Below are positions 23,191 through 33,069 of a stretch of DNA of 64,000 bases, one piece after another; position 1 is the first letter of the stretch; each line of letters opens with the position of its first letter. A model generated the notes under the pieces. It did not search any database. It was not told the origin of the DNA and was given only the letters and a program-made list of their open reading frames with translations. The position numbers and the translations under genes were made by a program. Source of the DNA: Apilactobacillus kunkeei (GTDB lineage Bacteria; Bacillota; Bacilli; Lactobacillales; Lactobacillaceae). The stretch lies in contig NZ_VBSE01000043.1 in NCBI RefSeq assembly GCF_005930975.1, forward strand, positions 174,854 to 238,853, given 5' to 3'.

Positions 23191-23448
23191 TTAATCGTCA
23201 CGTAAACCTTTTTTACGTTGAACTTCCTTAACCTTTTCTGGTGTAACTTCTTTACCTTCTTTATTGAAAACTTGAACCATTTCAATTTGGCTTCTCATGT
23301 TTTCTTTAAAGCGTTTTAGGTATTGTTTTCTAAGGTCAGCTCTTTCAGCTTCTTCTTCCTTAGTCAATCCACTTTCCTTAGCTTTGTGTGCTAATTCGTT
23401 AATACGTGGAATAAGTTTCTTTAAAATTGGATCTTCTGCTTCTGACAT
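23191..23448 (-). CDS. DUF896 protein, YnzC-like
   Basis: An 85-residue helical protein: [22 protein letters not shown] and [21 protein letters not shown] are the conserved helices of DUF896. In Bacillus subtilis ynzC belongs to the SOS-induced yneA-yneB-ynzC operon divergent from lexA. Here it is also divergent from lexA with an SOS box between them, but no yneA or yneB lies between. The function is unknown. ATG with AAGGAG. Confidence 0.92.
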   Translation of the reverse strand: MSEAEDPILKKLIPRINELAHKAKESGLTKEEEAERADLRKQYLKRFKENMRSQIEMVQVFNKEGKEVTPEKVKEVQRKKGLRDD

Positions 23449-23464
23449 TTAATTATCTCCTTTG

Positions 23465-23478
23465 CGAACATTTGTTTT
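23465..23478. promoter_or_regulatory. LexA (SOS/DinR) box in the lexA-ynzC intergenic region
   Basis: CGAACATTTGTTTT, compared with the Bacillus-type consensus CGAACRNRYGTTYC: all positions fit except two. It overlaps the -35 of the lexA promoter, as needed for autorepression, and may also control the divergent ynzC-like gene. Confidence 0.8.
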
Positions 23479-23500
23479 TATTTTCCCGTTATGCTATATT
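23472..23500 (+). promoter_or_regulatory. Promoter of lexA
   Basis: TTGTTT (23472-23477), 17-base spacer, TATATT (23495-23500) with TGC before it (extended -10). The start of transcription would be about 28 bases before the GTG start codon. Confidence 0.75.
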
Positions 23501-23534
23501 AAAGCTATTATATTACAAGAAACGGGGTATTTAT

Positions 23535-24170
23535 GTGACTTTTTCAAAAGAAGAAAAGACTTCTAAACAATTAGCTATTTTAGAATTTATCTGGAAAAGA
23601 ATCAATAGCCAAGGCTATCCTCCTACAGTAAGAGAAATAGGTGAAGCCGTTAATCTTTCATCCACATCAACCGTCCACGGTCATTTAAGTCGCCTTGAAA
23701 AGAAGGGTTTTATCGTTAAAAATCCTGCTAAACCAAGAGCACTTGAAATCACCGAAGATGGTCTTAAGAAAATTGGTGTTAACACTCACCCTGGTGAAAT
23801 CCCTGTTTTAGGTACCGTTGCTGCTGGTGAACCAATCCTAGCGGTTGAAGATACATCAGAGTACTTCTCAATGCCCGACCAATACGAAAACTCAGATGAT
23901 GTTTTCATGTTAGTCATTCAAGGTGAAAGTATGATCAACATCGGTATTTTAAACGGTGATAAAGTCATCGTTAAAAAGCAATCAACTGCTGAAAATGGTG
24001 ATATAGTTATTGCAATGACTGATGAAAACGAAGTCACTTGCAAACGATTCTTCAAGGAATCCAATCACTATCGCTTACAACCTGAAAACGATAACTTAGC
24101 TCCAATCATATTGGATCATGTATCAATCGTTGGTAAGGTTGTCGGATTATACCGTGACAGTATTTTTTAA
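23535..24170 (+). CDS. lexA: SOS response repressor LexA
   Basis: Represses DNA-damage genes and self-cleaves when RecA is activated. N-terminal winged helix: [20 protein letters not shown]-terminal S24 peptidase domain: cleavage site Ala-Gly in LGTVAAGEP, catalytic Ser in QGESMINIG, and catalytic Lys in EVTCKRFF. I place the start at GTG 23535 (211 residues), after ACGGGG and at the usual family start; the open frame upstream crosses the promoter and SOS box. Its stop overlaps the convergent deoxyribosyltransferase gene by four bases. Confidence 0.96.
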   Translation: MTFSKEEKTSKQLAILEFIWKRINSQGYPPTVREIGEAVNLSSTSTVHGHLSRLEKKGFIVKNPAKPRALEITEDGLKKIGVNTHPGEIPVLGTVAAGEPILAVEDTSEYFSMPDQYENSDDVFMLVIQGESMINIGILNGDKVIVKKQSTAENGDIVIAMTDENEVTCKRFFKESNHYRLQPENDNLAPIILDHVSIVGKVVGLYRDSIF

Positions 24171-24607
24171 AATACTTCACCTTCGTAGTGATATTCAGGC
24201 ATTTCTTGGAAATCAAATTTTTCAACATCGGATACCTTTGTTAGATATGATTTTGATCCGTTTGATAACATCAAGTTAACAATCGCATCTTTTTCATGGA
24301 ATAAAACAACTGGTTTATCAATTGCATAAGCATACCCAATTTCGAAGGCTGTACCGCTGTCAACATTGTCGCCTACAAAGTCGATAATCGCGATAACGGC
24401 ATCAGCTTTTTTTATTTCATCCACATCAAGTTGAAAAACATCTTTAGACCATTGGCTACTACCAATTTCTTCCCCGTCGTTTACATTTGAGTTTCTTGGG
24501 CTAAAGTATTCTGAAACTGAAGGATTGTTATCCAATGCCTTTTCAATTCTTTGAATACGGTCAATTTGTTCATCATCGAAAAATGGTCCTGCTAAATATA
24601 ATTTCAT
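24167..24607 (-). CDS. Nucleoside 2-deoxyribosyltransferase
   Basis: Exchanges the base of 2'-deoxyribonucleosides, a salvage activity typical of lactobacilli. The N terminus [18 protein letters not shown] and [28 protein letters not shown], which contains the catalytic Glu in the FEIGYA context, identify the family. 146 residues, slightly shorter than the characterised lactobacillus enzymes (about 157-167). Whether it prefers purine-purine exchange or all bases cannot be read. Convergent with lexA. Confidence 0.88.
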   Translation of the reverse strand: MKLYLAGPFFDDEQIDRIQRIEKALDNNPSVSEYFSPRNSNVNDGEEIGSSQWSKDVFQLDVDEIKKADAVIAIIDFVGDNVDSGTAFEIGYAYAIDKPVVLFHEKDAIVNLMLSNGSKSYLTKVSDVEKFDFQEMPEYHYEGEVF

Positions 24608-24616
24608 GTCAGTCTC

Positions 24617-25783
24617 CTACTTTCTTCCATAAATTCTTTGGTGGTCTTTTACCCCTTCAAGGAAAAATTCCGCCTTATCATTACTAGTATCCAACTTGAT
24701 ATCACCATCAGCGATTGGAATCCAGTTAGTAAAGATTTCTTCGTAGTCTTCAACAGAAACTTGTTTTCTTGACTTCAAAGCATCATCTAATGATTTAGCT
24801 AATTCATCATTTCTAAAGTTATCCTTTAGTTTCATTGGGAAAAATTCACCCTGTGCACCAGAACCATAACTGAATAACGCAATACGATCACCAGATTGTA
24901 AATCATCTGAGTTATTAATTAATGATAGGAAGTTCAAATACAATGAACCGGTGTATAGGTTACCAACATTTTCGTTGTAAATACGACCTTGTTCGAATTC
25001 TTTCTTCAAGTTAACTTGTTGTTCTTCATCGGCTTCATCAATGATTGATCTTAGTGCCTTGATTCCCATCTTTGGATAAGGTAAATGGAATGTCATTGCT
25101 TTGAAATCGGCAATGGTTTGCCCAGTGATTTCCTTGTATTCATCCCATGTCTTCTTGAAGAAATCAACGTAAACATCGTTTGAATAATGACCATCAACAA
25201 CGGCTTCTGTTCTGTACAATGGTCTCCAGAAGTCCATTACATCATCAGAATAGAATGTGCTTGGGCCATCGAATTCGGCAATTAAGGGGTTAGCAGAAAT
25301 TACCATGGCAACGGCACCCCCACCTTGAGTAACTTCACCAGGTGTCTTAATACCGTATCTAGCAATATCGGCACCAATTACTAAGGCTTGTCTTTCAGGA
25401 TGGTTTTGCACATATTCTTTGGCCATTTGAAGACCAGCAGTTGCACCATAACAAGCTTGTTTGATTTCAAAAGCACGAGCTCGACGGTTTAACCCTAACA
25501 TGTTTTGTAAGTAAATGGCAGCAGATTTGGAGTTATCTACCCCGGTTTCTGTTCCAAAAATAATTAAATCAATTTTTTTACGATTATCATCATCAATAAT
25601 CTTGGTACAAGCATTTGCTGCCATTGTGACAACATCTTGGGTATTTGGAATTACAGCTTGTTTCTTTTGGCCAATTCCAATCAAATACTTGTTTGGGTCT
25701 TCGTTTCTAGCGTTAGCTAGATCGACCATATCTAAATACATATCTGATGAGTAAAAACTCATCTTGTCAATTCCAACATTCAT
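24617..25783 (-). CDS. mvaS: Hydroxymethylglutaryl-CoA synthase
   Basis: Condenses acetyl-CoA and acetoacetyl-CoA to HMG-CoA in the mevalonate route that feeds undecaprenyl phosphate. Conserved residues: Glu in FGTETGVDNSKS, catalytic Cys in IKQACYGATAG, and the His of MTFHLPYPKMG. ATG 25783 (MNVGIDKMSFYSSD..., 388 residues) fits the family start and has GTGG upstream. A promoter at 25820-25848 indicates independent expression. No other mevalonate gene lies in this window. Confidence 0.96.
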   Translation of the reverse strand: MNVGIDKMSFYSSDMYLDMVDLANARNEDPNKYLIGIGQKKQAVIPNTQDVVTMAANACTKIIDDDNRKKIDLIIFGTETGVDNSKSAAIYLQNMLGLNRRARAFEIKQACYGATAGLQMAKEYVQNHPERQALVIGADIARYGIKTPGEVTQGGGAVAMVISANPLIAEFDGPSTFYSDDVMDFWRPLYRTEAVVDGHYSNDVYVDFFKKTWDEYKEITGQTIADFKAMTFHLPYPKMGIKALRSIIDEADEEQQVNLKKEFEQGRIYNENVGNLYTGSLYLNFLSLINNSDDLQSGDRIALFSYGSGAQGEFFPMKLKDNFRNDELAKSLDDALKSRKQVSVEDYEEIFTNWIPIADGDIKLDTSNDKAEFFLEGVKDHQRIYGRK

Positions 25784-25819
25784 AATGATAATCCACACCT
25801 TCATATAAATATTATTTTA

Positions 25820-25848
25820 ATTGTACTATGAAACAACGTTATTCACAA
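25820..25848 (-). promoter_or_regulatory. Sigma-A promoter of mvaS
   Basis: TTGTGA (25843-25848), 17-base spacer, TACAAT (25820-25825), minus strand, 36 bases before the start codon. Confidence 0.75.
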
Positions 25849-25858
25849 AAGAAATAAC

Positions 25859-25885
25859 AAAAAGGCGCACCGTTAAGTGCGTCTT
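25859..25885 (-). terminator. Terminator after the GH20 gene
   Basis: Minus strand GACGCAC-TTAACG-GTGCGCC followed by TTTTT, directly after the GH20 stop. Confidence 0.85.
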
Positions 25886-27031
25886 TTATTTTTCAAATTG
25901 TTTTTTAGACTTTAGGAATTTATCAGCATAGTAATAAGTCTTTTGGTAGGTTTGTTCACCTGTGTATTGGTTAGGATATTCACCCCAGATTGAGAATGCC
26001 GCTCCAATATTGTTCTTGCTCTTAGCAAGATTCTTTTTGGATTGGTCATTCCACATGCTCATCTTCCACTTCTTAAATTCACTTGTCCAAATTTTCTTTG
26101 ATTCTTTTGTGAATGAAGTAGGATCTGTAATCATGTATAGGTAGTAATTATTGTAGTTAATTGTCTTAAAACCGGCCTTGTTTAGTTCAGGCAAAGTGGC
26201 ACGCATTCTGATGTTATCCTTACGGTCCTTACTTGAACTAACCTCACCAGTTAAACTCCAGTAATTAATCAAAATATCCTTGTGATACTTATTTAAAACC
26301 GCTTTATGGAAACTATCATTCCACATTTCAAGTTTTAAATTATGTTGTTTAACGTAATCATCAATTGCATTGATGTATTTAACAGCAGCATTTTGGTCAC
26401 TACGATTATTAATGGTGATTTCATCAGCACCAACAATAATGTGGTATCCCTTTGGTAATAATCCTACGTATTCACTCAAAAGTTTCTTAGAAAAATCTAG
26501 AGTCGCCTTCTTGTGGTAGTACATTTCGTTATAACCATCTTTGTTATCCAATTGTTTAGCTAACTTCTTACCAGAAGAGGTGTATGAAAGAAGTTTGATG
26601 ATTGATTGGTCATGACCTGGAAGGTCAATTTCTGGTATAACTTCAATGCCATTCATGTACCCATATTGAATGATATCCAATAATTGATCCTTGGTTAAAA
26701 ACGCTCTTTTAGTCTTTTTGTTGTAGTAAACACCATTTTTTTCATATGAGTTCTTAACGGTTTGACCCAAAGTAGAACTTTCAACACCATATCTCTCATT
26801 ATCATTTAAGTGAAGTTGAAGATATGTACCGTGATCTTTTTTAAGTAAATTAATGTACTTCTTGATTGTTGATGGTGCGTAGTATGTTCTTGAACAATCC
26901 AATGATAATCCAATTCGTTTGGTATTGTTATTAGTTGCTGCTAGGGTCTTTTTAGAAAGTGAACCCATTTGAACAAAAATCAAAATTAAAGCAAGAACTG
27001 CTCCTATGATTAGATATCTTTTTTTCGGCAT
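25886..27031 (-). CDS. Membrane-anchored or secreted glycoside hydrolase family 20 (beta-N-acetylhexosaminidase-like)
   Basis: A 381-residue protein starting MPKKRYLIIG with an uncleaved-looking signal anchor (GAVLALILIFVQMGSL). The TIM-barrel pattern of GH20 follows: YLQLHLNDNERYG, GIEVIPEIDLPGHDQS, and the catalytic Asp-Glu pair in VGADEITIN, then LEMWNDSF and INYWSLTG. GH20 enzymes release terminal N-acetylhexosamines from glycans or chitin oligomers by substrate-assisted catalysis. It stands alone with its own promoter and terminator. Substrate unknown; the usual HxGGDE is IVGADE here. Confidence 0.85.
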   Translation of the reverse strand: MPKKRYLIIGAVLALILIFVQMGSLSKKTLAATNNNTKRIGLSLDCSRTYYAPSTIKKYINLLKKDHGTYLQLHLNDNERYGVESSTLGQTVKNSYEKNGVYYNKKTKRAFLTKDQLLDIIQYGYMNGIEVIPEIDLPGHDQSIIKLLSYTSSGKKLAKQLDNKDGYNEMYYHKKATLDFSKKLLSEYVGLLPKGYHIIVGADEITINNRSDQNAAVKYINAIDDYVKQHNLKLEMWNDSFHKAVLNKYHKDILINYWSLTGEVSSSKDRKDNIRMRATLPELNKAGFKTINYNNYYLYMITDPTSFTKESKKIWTSEFKKWKMSMWNDQSKKNLAKSKNNIGAAFSIWGEYPNQYTGEQTYQKTYYYADKFLKSKKQFEK

Positions 27032-27067
27032 AATCACCACTCTTTTCTTTGCGATTATTATATTTTT

Positions 27068-27076
27068 AGTATAGCA
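27068..27076 (-). promoter_or_regulatory. Extended -10 promoter element of the GH20 gene
   Basis: Minus-strand TGCTATACT about 36 bases before the start codon; -35 weak. Confidence 0.55.
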
Positions 27077-27263
27077 TTAAAATTTCATAAATCTATCTAT
27101 TTTCATATTTTGTAATCATTATGAAATAGTTACATGTTAATAATAGTGTTTTAACCTTAAATCTAATTTAAATCGAAGATATATAATAATTTGATTATTT
27201 TCTACGGTGATATGATTAAGGATGTCACAATTACACATGTATAATAATAGGAGTATGTTATAT

Positions 27264-27623
27264 GTGAAAAAGGGGTCATCAATTTTTATTAAACTGATAT
27301 GCACATTGATAAACTTTTCATTAATTGTATTTAAAATGTTTGGAGTTTGTTCTAACTGGTACTCAGCTGAAACTTACTCAAATAATTTAAAAATAGATTC
27401 AGTAATTGTTATTCAACTTTTGTTTGTATTGTTAGCATTAATTCAAATCATTTCATTCTTCATCCGTAAAGTAGATTTGAAAAAAGTGATGATTTCTCTC
27501 GTATTATTCATATTAAGTTTTGTCCTTTACATATTACAAGCAGCAACAATGCAATTTCTTGCATGCATTTTAAAAATTCTTCTTTTTTTAATAATTGATA
27601 AAAAAGTATTTAGCTTAAATTGA
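27264..27623 (+). CDS. Hypothetical four-helix membrane protein (orphan)
   Basis: About 119 residues, very hydrophobic, with four likely membrane helices (IKLICTLINFSLIVFKMFG, IQLLFVLLALIQIISFF, VMISLVLFILSFVLYILQ, FLACILKILLFLII) and few charged loops. I do not recognise it. The GTG at 27264 has AGGAG ten bases upstream; ATGs at 27222 and 27237 are in frame but poorly placed. A terminator follows. It is isolated, plus-strand and AT-rich between the GH20 gene and a tRNA, so it may be a recent arrival. A real gene is probable, not certain. Confidence 0.6.
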   Translation: MKKGSSIFIKLICTLINFSLIVFKMFGVCSNWYSAETYSNNLKIDSVIVIQLLFVLLALIQIISFFIRKVDLKKVMISLVLFILSFVLYILQAATMQFLACILKILLFLIIDKKVFSLN

Positions 27624-27634
27624 AATTCCTAAAT

Positions 27635-27673
27635 AAAAAGCACCCTACTATCTGTATAGTAAGGTGCTTTTTT
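27635..27673. terminator. Terminator after the orphan membrane protein
   Basis: AAAAAGCACC...TACTAT-CTGT-ATAGTA...GGTGCTTTTTT hairpin with T-runs on both strands; it can also terminate the tRNA-Ser transcript. Confidence 0.88.
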
Positions 27674-27704
27674 CTTTTACATTTATGATCATGAAAATAT
27701 CAAA

Positions 27705-27791
27705 AGGAGAGTACAGGAGTCGAACCTGCCCGCCGGTATTACCGGTTCGTCGGATTTCGAGTCCGATGCATTACCGCTCTGCCAACTCTCC
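27705..27791 (-). tRNA. tRNA-Ser (anticodon CGA)
   Basis: Class II tRNA with acceptor stem GGAGAGT/ACTCTCC, anticodon stem TCGGA/TCCGA with loop CTCGAAA (anticodon CGA, reading UCG), a long variable arm built on CCGGTA/TACCGG, and a TTCGACT T-loop. The D-arm is typical. No CCA is encoded, and the base after the acceptor stem is U. It is followed by the terminator at 27635-27673 and lies after apt. Confidence 0.95.
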
Positions 27792-27822
27792 ATAATAAGG
27801 ATGCAATAAGCATCCAATAATT

Positions 27823-28341
27823 TTAGTATTTTAGTAAGCTAAGAATATCGTAATCCTTAATCTTTTCTCTACCCTTTAATGCTTCAATTTCAACAATGAA
27901 AGCAGCTCCTACAACAATTCCACCAAGTTGTTCAACAATCTTGATTGTTGCTTCAATTGTTCCACCAGTTGCAAGTAAATCATCAGTGATAAGTACTCTT
28001 TGACCAGGCTTTACGGCATCTGAATGTAGATAAAGTGATGACTTTCCATATTCTAATCCGTATGAAGCACTAACCGTCTTACCAGGTAACTTACCCTTCT
28101 TTCTTGCTGGTACAAATCCAATCCCTAAATCATAAGCAACTGGACAACCAACAATGAAGCCACGCGCTTCGGGGCCAACGATTAAGTCGACTTTCTTTTC
28201 TTTAGCATATTTTACTATCTCATCGGTAGCTTGGTGATATGCTTGTCCATCTTCCATTAATGGTGATATATCTCTAAATAAAACACCAGGTTCTGGAAAA
28301 TCTTCGTAACTTGCAATATAGTCATGCAAATCAAGTGCCAT
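27823..28341 (-). CDS. apt: Adenine phosphoribosyltransferase
   Basis: Salvages adenine to AMP with [28 protein letters not shown] is the family start (quoted region split here: [13 protein letters not shown] then PGVLFRD). The PRPP-binding loop is [16 protein letters not shown] 28341 gives 172 residues, preceded by AGGAAG; an upstream in-frame extension overlaps recJ's end and is not family-like. It follows recJ by 20 bases, the common recJ-apt pairing. Confidence 0.97.
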   Translation of the reverse strand: MALDLHDYIASYEDFPEPGVLFRDISPLMEDGQAYHQATDEIVKYAKEKKVDLIVGPEARGFIVGCPVAYDLGIGFVPARKKGKLPGKTVSASYGLEYGKSSLYLHSDAVKPGQRVLITDDLLATGGTIEATIKIVEQLGGIVVGAAFIVEIEALKGREKIKDYDILSLLKY

Positions 28342-28361
28342 TAGCCAATAACTTCCTTTCA

Positions 28362-30665
28362 TTAACCCAAACAAATGCGAATATCTTGTTTAAACTTCTC
28401 TTTACTAATCGTTAAAAGTCGTTTCTCAGCTTCGATTTGTTTCTCTCTATTCTGGTATGCGCGACTATTAGATAAATCACTATTTACCAGATCAGGATTA
28501 TAATTCATAATTCCATCATTAATATAAACGAAATTTAATTCATTAAATACATCTACCATGAAAATAAACATATCACGGTCAATGCCTAAATAGCGACTAA
28601 TTTCATCTACTTTATCATGTATCTGAATGTTGTTATGCGTCTTAATGAACTTAAATAGTTTAGCATATTGAGCACGGTTTGGCATCCCTTTTTTCAAAAT
28701 ATAATGATTTTTAAAAAGGTAAAATGTCACGCTATTAAAACTAATTTCACTTAAAGCATCCTTCAAATGTGAAATATCACTAGGACAATCAACAATTATT
28801 ATATTATCAAATTTATCAAATGAAGACAAATCAGGATATAAACCAACCGTGGAGTCAGAGCCTACAAATGGACGCAATTTGTTGTAAAGCTTTTCATTAA
28901 AGAACAAGTATGCAGCAGCCGGTTCAAACATTTCCTTTGCAACAACTTGTGTTCTTTTATCAACAATTTCAACACCGCTACTGTACATATCATCCAACAT
29001 AATTTGAATAGTCGTGCGACCCTTCCAGGTATTCTTTTCCAAGTGACCAGCAACTTTCATTGAATCACTATTGGCCAATAGGTCGTCAGATAGTGCACCA
29101 TTCTTAAACGCTAGTACATTGACCTTGCTACCATGATCAACCATTTGAAATTTTAGATGGCTATTATCCTTACCCATTGTTTGAACGTTAGTAACGTTTT
29201 GTGGTGTAAATTCGAATACTGGGAATTCATTGTCGGTACCAAACGGTGCCAATAATTGAACTTGGTTAAACAAGTCTTCGTTTACATCACTACAACTTAA
29301 GTCCGCAAAAATGTTCAATGGTGCTTTAACTTGGTCTAATAATTCGTGTTCCTTAGCATATTCATCTAAGTGTTCAGTGAATGCCGTGACGTCATCTTCT
29401 TTGATGCTTAGTCCAACAGCCATTTCATGTCCACCAAATGAAACCATTTGATTCCTCATACCATTGATCGCATCGAATAAATTAAATCCATCGACACTTC
29501 TACCTGACCCCTTTAGAATTCTGGTATTAGTATCCAAATTCATTACTATGCTTGGTTTATGGAATTGCTCTACCAGACGACTGGCAACGATTCCAACAAC
29601 CCCTTCATGCCAATTTTGACCATATACGACCAACACTGCACTTTCTGGTTGAGTTTGTGCTTGAATAATTGCTTCAGTACTGATGTCTTCAACAAATTTA
29701 CGACGCTTTTTATTTTGGTTTTCAGTGTCCTTTGCTAATTCTTCAGCCTTAATATCATCAAAGGTTGTTAATAGTTCAACCCCAGAACTTGCACTACCCA
29801 TTCGACCTAATGCATTCAAACGAGGTGCTAATCCAAAACCAATGCTTTGTTCGTTAACAACTTCTTTAATCCCGGCTAGCTTAGCTAAGCTGTATAATCC
29901 TGGACGTTCAGTGTTAGCAATCATTTGTAGACCGTACTTCACAATCACTCTGTTTTCATCGGTTAAGGAAACCAAATCGGCAACGGTCCCAATTGCAGCT
30001 AAATCTAAGAATTCTTCTGGTAGTTCCCCCAATAGAGCAGTTGCAACTTTAAAAGCGATTCCCACACCTGAGAATTCGCCAAATGGGTATTCATGGCCAG
30101 GATATCTAGCATGCACAATCGCATAAGCATCAGGTAGTTCTTCTGGCATTTGATGGTGATCAGTAATGATAACATCACATCCCATTTCATTAGCGACATC
30201 GATTGATTCTTTACCAGAGACACCGTTATCAACGGTTACCATTAACTTAGTCCCGTCATTAATTATACGCTTGTATACCTCAGGGTTTGGTCCATAACCG
30301 TCTGTAAAACGATTAGGAACAAAGTATTCAACGTTGGCACCCAAATTTTCTAGTGTTTCAAACATCACTGATGTACTTGTAATTCCATCAGCATCATAAT
30401 CCCCATAAACGGTGATCTTTTCATCGTTTTCGATCGCACTAAAAATTCGTTTACATGCTTTTTCCATATCGTGCAACAAAAAAGGATCTCTTAGATCACT
30501 CAACTGAGGGTTTAAGAAACCATTTATCTTGTCTTCACTGTCGTATCCCTTCTCAATCAATGATTCAACGATTCTTGGGCTAATCGATAGCGATTTCCCA
30601 ATTTTCTCAGCATCGTTTGAGAGTTTCGTATTCGTATGTTTCCAATCAAAATTAGCGGAGATCAT
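28362..30665 (-). CDS. recJ: Single-stranded-DNA-specific exonuclease RecJ
   Basis: 5'-3' exonuclease acting in recombination and repair. DHH phosphoesterase motifs: [33 protein letters not shown] and the DHHA1 part [11 protein letters not shown]. An OB fold and a Gram-positive C-terminal extension follow. 767 residues, normal for lactobacilli. ATG start; it lies 18 bases after rnz and precedes apt, forming rnz-recJ-apt. Confidence 0.97.
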   Translation of the reverse strand: MISANFDWKHTNTKLSNDAEKIGKSLSISPRIVESLIEKGYDSEDKINGFLNPQLSDLRDPFLLHDMEKACKRIFSAIENDEKITVYGDYDADGITSTSVMFETLENLGANVEYFVPNRFTDGYGPNPEVYKRIINDGTKLMVTVDNGVSGKESIDVANEMGCDVIITDHHQMPEELPDAYAIVHARYPGHEYPFGEFSGVGIAFKVATALLGELPEEFLDLAAIGTVADLVSLTDENRVIVKYGLQMIANTERPGLYSLAKLAGIKEVVNEQSIGFGLAPRLNALGRMGSASSGVELLTTFDDIKAEELAKDTENQNKKRRKFVEDISTEAIIQAQTQPESAVLVVYGQNWHEGVVGIVASRLVEQFHKPSIVMNLDTNTRILKGSGRSVDGFNLFDAINGMRNQMVSFGGHEMAVGLSIKEDDVTAFTEHLDEYAKEHELLDQVKAPLNIFADLSCSDVNEDLFNQVQLLAPFGTDNEFPVFEFTPQNVTNVQTMGKDNSHLKFQMVDHGSKVNVLAFKNGALSDDLLANSDSMKVAGHLEKNTWKGRTTIQIMLDDMYSSGVEIVDKRTQVVAKEMFEPAAAYLFFNEKLYNKLRPFVGSDSTVGLYPDLSSFDKFDNIIIVDCPSDISHLKDALSEISFNSVTFYLFKNHYILKKGMPNRAQYAKLFKFIKTHNNIQIHDKVDEISRYLGIDRDMFIFMVDVFNELNFVYINDGIMNYNPDLVNSDLSNSRAYQNREKQIEAEKRLLTISKEKFKQDIRICLG

Positions 30666-30683
30666 CTAATCAATCCTTTTGTT

Positions 30684-31619
30684 TTAATTATTTTTTTCAA
30701 ATGGTATATCTATCACGTCGAAGTCCTTAACAACCTTAGTGTTATTAAAGACAGTTTTTGCTTGATTTTGTAATTCATAAGCCATTTTACCTGTATATCT
30801 GGCCGAAACATGAGTAAGTAATAGACGACCAACATTAGCTTTAGTTGCTAACTTCGCAGCTTGCATGTTGGTTGAATGGTAGTAGTTGTGAGCCAATCTA
30901 CTTTCACCCTTACCAAATGTACTTTCGTGAACCAATACATCAGAATTTTGAGCCAAGTTATAGCTAGTTGGGTTGCTTCTAGTATCACCAATGATGGTAA
31001 CTGTTCTACCCTTTTGAGCTGGTCCAATGAAATCTTGACCATTAATTTCTCTACCGTCATCTAAAGTAACAGTTTCCCCATTCTTAATCTTTCCGTATAC
31101 CGGACCAGAAGGAATATTTGCTTCCTTTAACTTATCAACTAGTAGTTCACCTTGGTGGTCTTTTTCTTCAACTCTAAAACCATAACAAGTAATTTGATGA
31201 TCTAATTCACCCATTGTTACCTTAAATTTATCATCTTCAAAAACAACACCTGGTTGTGTTAATTCTTCAAAATTAATTTTGTACGAAAGTTTAGTTTGAG
31301 ATACTGCTAAACTTACACGAACAAAGTCCTCGATTCCCTTTGGTCCATAAATTGTTAATGGCGTGTCGCCACCTTGGAATGAACGTGAACTTAGCAGACC
31401 TGGTAACCCAAAAATATGATCACCGTGTAAGTGAGTAATAAAAATTTTATTGATTTTACGAGGCTTTAAGTTAGATCTCAAGATTTGTTGTTGAGTGCCT
31501 TCACCACAATCAAACAACCATACTGAGTTACATTCATCCAATAGTTTTAATGCCGTTGCTGCCACATTTCTAAATTTACCTGGAACCCCTGATCCAGTTC
31601 CTAAAAATTCTAATTGCAT
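30684..31619 (-). CDS. rnz: Ribonuclease Z
   Basis: Metallo-beta-lactamase endonuclease that processes tRNA 3' ends, needed for tRNAs without encoded CCA such as the tRNA-Ser in this window. Seen: [14 protein letters not shown], the zinc motif [19 protein letters not shown] and LLTHVSARY. 311 residues. ATG with AAGGAAA upstream. First of rnz-recJ-apt. Confidence 0.97.
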   Translation of the reverse strand: MQLEFLGTGSGVPGKFRNVAATALKLLDECNSVWLFDCGEGTQQQILRSNLKPRKINKIFITHLHGDHIFGLPGLLSSRSFQGGDTPLTIYGPKGIEDFVRVSLAVSQTKLSYKINFEELTQPGVVFEDDKFKVTMGELDHQITCYGFRVEEKDHQGELLVDKLKEANIPSGPVYGKIKNGETVTLDDGREINGQDFIGPAQKGRTVTIIGDTRSNPTSYNLAQNSDVLVHESTFGKGESRLAHNYYHSTNMQAAKLATKANVGRLLLTHVSARYTGKMAYELQNQAKTVFNNTKVVKDFDVIDIPFEKNN

Positions 31620-31673
31620 AAATTCATTTTTCCTTTTCTATTCGTAATATTCGATATATAAATTGTAGCACAT

Positions 31674-31705
31674 AAAAAAAGATGGGATTAGTCCCATCTA
31701 CTTTT
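31674..31705 (-). terminator. Terminator after obg
   Basis: Minus strand AGATGGGACTAATCCCATCT followed by TTTTTT, two bases beyond the obg stop codon. Confidence 0.92.
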
Positions 31706-31706
31706 A

Positions 31707-32999
31707 TTAGTCCACAAATGAGAATGTGAAGTCTAGAATTGCAACCATGTCGCCGTCTTTTGCGCCATGTTCTCTTAGTGCATCATCAACACCCATTCCC
31801 TTAAGTTGTCTTGCGAAACGTAGCATACTTTGGTCGTGAGTTGTATCTGTCATTTGGAATAGACGTTCAATCTTCTTACCATAAAGAACCCAAACACCGT
31901 CTTCATCACGTCTGATGTTGAATGGTGCTTCTTCATCATCAGCATTGTATTCAACTTCTTCATCAACGTCTTCAACGTCAGTGATTGGGAACTTAGGAGT
32001 AGTTTCCAATAAGTCTGAAGTCTTAGAAATTAATTCCTTAAGTCCTTCATGAGTGATTGAAGAAATAGCTAACACTTCGTGAGCTAATTCGTCGTCTTTA
32101 ATTTGTTCTTTAAATGTTTCTAGATTTTCAGCAGCATCAGGCATATCCATCTTAGTTGCTACTACGATTTGTGGTCGTTTTAGCAGATTTTCATCGTACT
32201 TAGCTAATTCATCGTTAATCTTCTTGTAGTCAACGTAAGGATCTCTTCCTTCTTGACCACTCATATCAACTAAGTGCAAGATTACACGAGTTCTTTCAAC
32301 ATGACGTAAGAATTGGAAACCTAAACCAATTCCAGAAGAAGCTCCTTCAATCAATCCTGGTAAATCAGCAATTACAAAGTCTCTACCGTCATCTAGTCTA
32401 ACCATCCCTAGGTTAGGTACCAAGGTTGTAAAGTGGTATTCAGCAACCTTAGGTTTGGAACTAGTAATTGTAGATAGTAGTGTTGACTTACCAACTGATG
32501 GGAATCCAACTAATCCAACATCAGCCAATACTTTTAATTCTAAACGAATGTTTAATTCTTCACCAGGTTCACCGTTTTCGGCAATTTCCGGTGCTGAGTT
32601 CTTGGCAGATGCGAAATGGGTGTTTCCACGTCCACCACGTCCACCTTTCAATGCAACGTACTCATCTTCAGGATTTACCAAGTCAAATAATAATTGGTTA
32701 GTATCATCATTATATAATGATGTTCCTTCCGGAAGATAAATATATAAATCTTCGGCACTCTTTCCGGTCATTCGTTTATTTCCACCGTCTGCCCCATTTT
32801 TAGCGGCAAACTTACGCTTATATCTGAAGTCCATCAAGGTGTTCATCCCTGTGTCCACAGCAAAAATAACGCTTCCTCCGCGGCCACCATCACCACCAGC
32901 AGGTCCACCGTTTGGAACGTATTTTTCTCTTCTGAAGGCAACGATTCCGTTACCACCTTTTCCTGACTTTACATTAATTTTTACTTGATCAACAAACAT
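31707..32999 (-). CDS. obgE: GTPase Obg/CgtA
   Basis: Essential GTPase in 50S assembly and stress signalling. Order: glycine-rich OBG domain (1-158; [13 protein letters not shown]), G domain with [18 protein letters not shown] and ATKMD, then the OCT domain at the C terminus. 430 residues. ATG start. It stands between uvrC and rnz and ends with its own terminator. Confidence 0.97.
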   Translation of the reverse strand: MFVDQVKINVKSGKGGNGIVAFRREKYVPNGGPAGGDGGRGGSVIFAVDTGMNTLMDFRYKRKFAAKNGADGGNKRMTGKSAEDLYIYLPEGTSLYNDDTNQLLFDLVNPEDEYVALKGGRGGRGNTHFASAKNSAPEIAENGEPGEELNIRLELKVLADVGLVGFPSVGKSTLLSTITSSKPKVAEYHFTTLVPNLGMVRLDDGRDFVIADLPGLIEGASSGIGLGFQFLRHVERTRVILHLVDMSGQEGRDPYVDYKKINDELAKYDENLLKRPQIVVATKMDMPDAAENLETFKEQIKDDELAHEVLAISSITHEGLKELISKTSDLLETTPKFPITDVEDVDEEVEYNADDEEAPFNIRRDEDGVWVLYGKKIERLFQMTDTTHDQSMLRFARQLKGMGVDDALREHGAKDGDMVAILDFTFSFVD

Positions 33000-33069
33000 G
33001 TTATCTCCGCTCTACTTTTTATTTTATACATAGTATAACTTTATTTTTAAAGACCGTAAACAGTCCACA

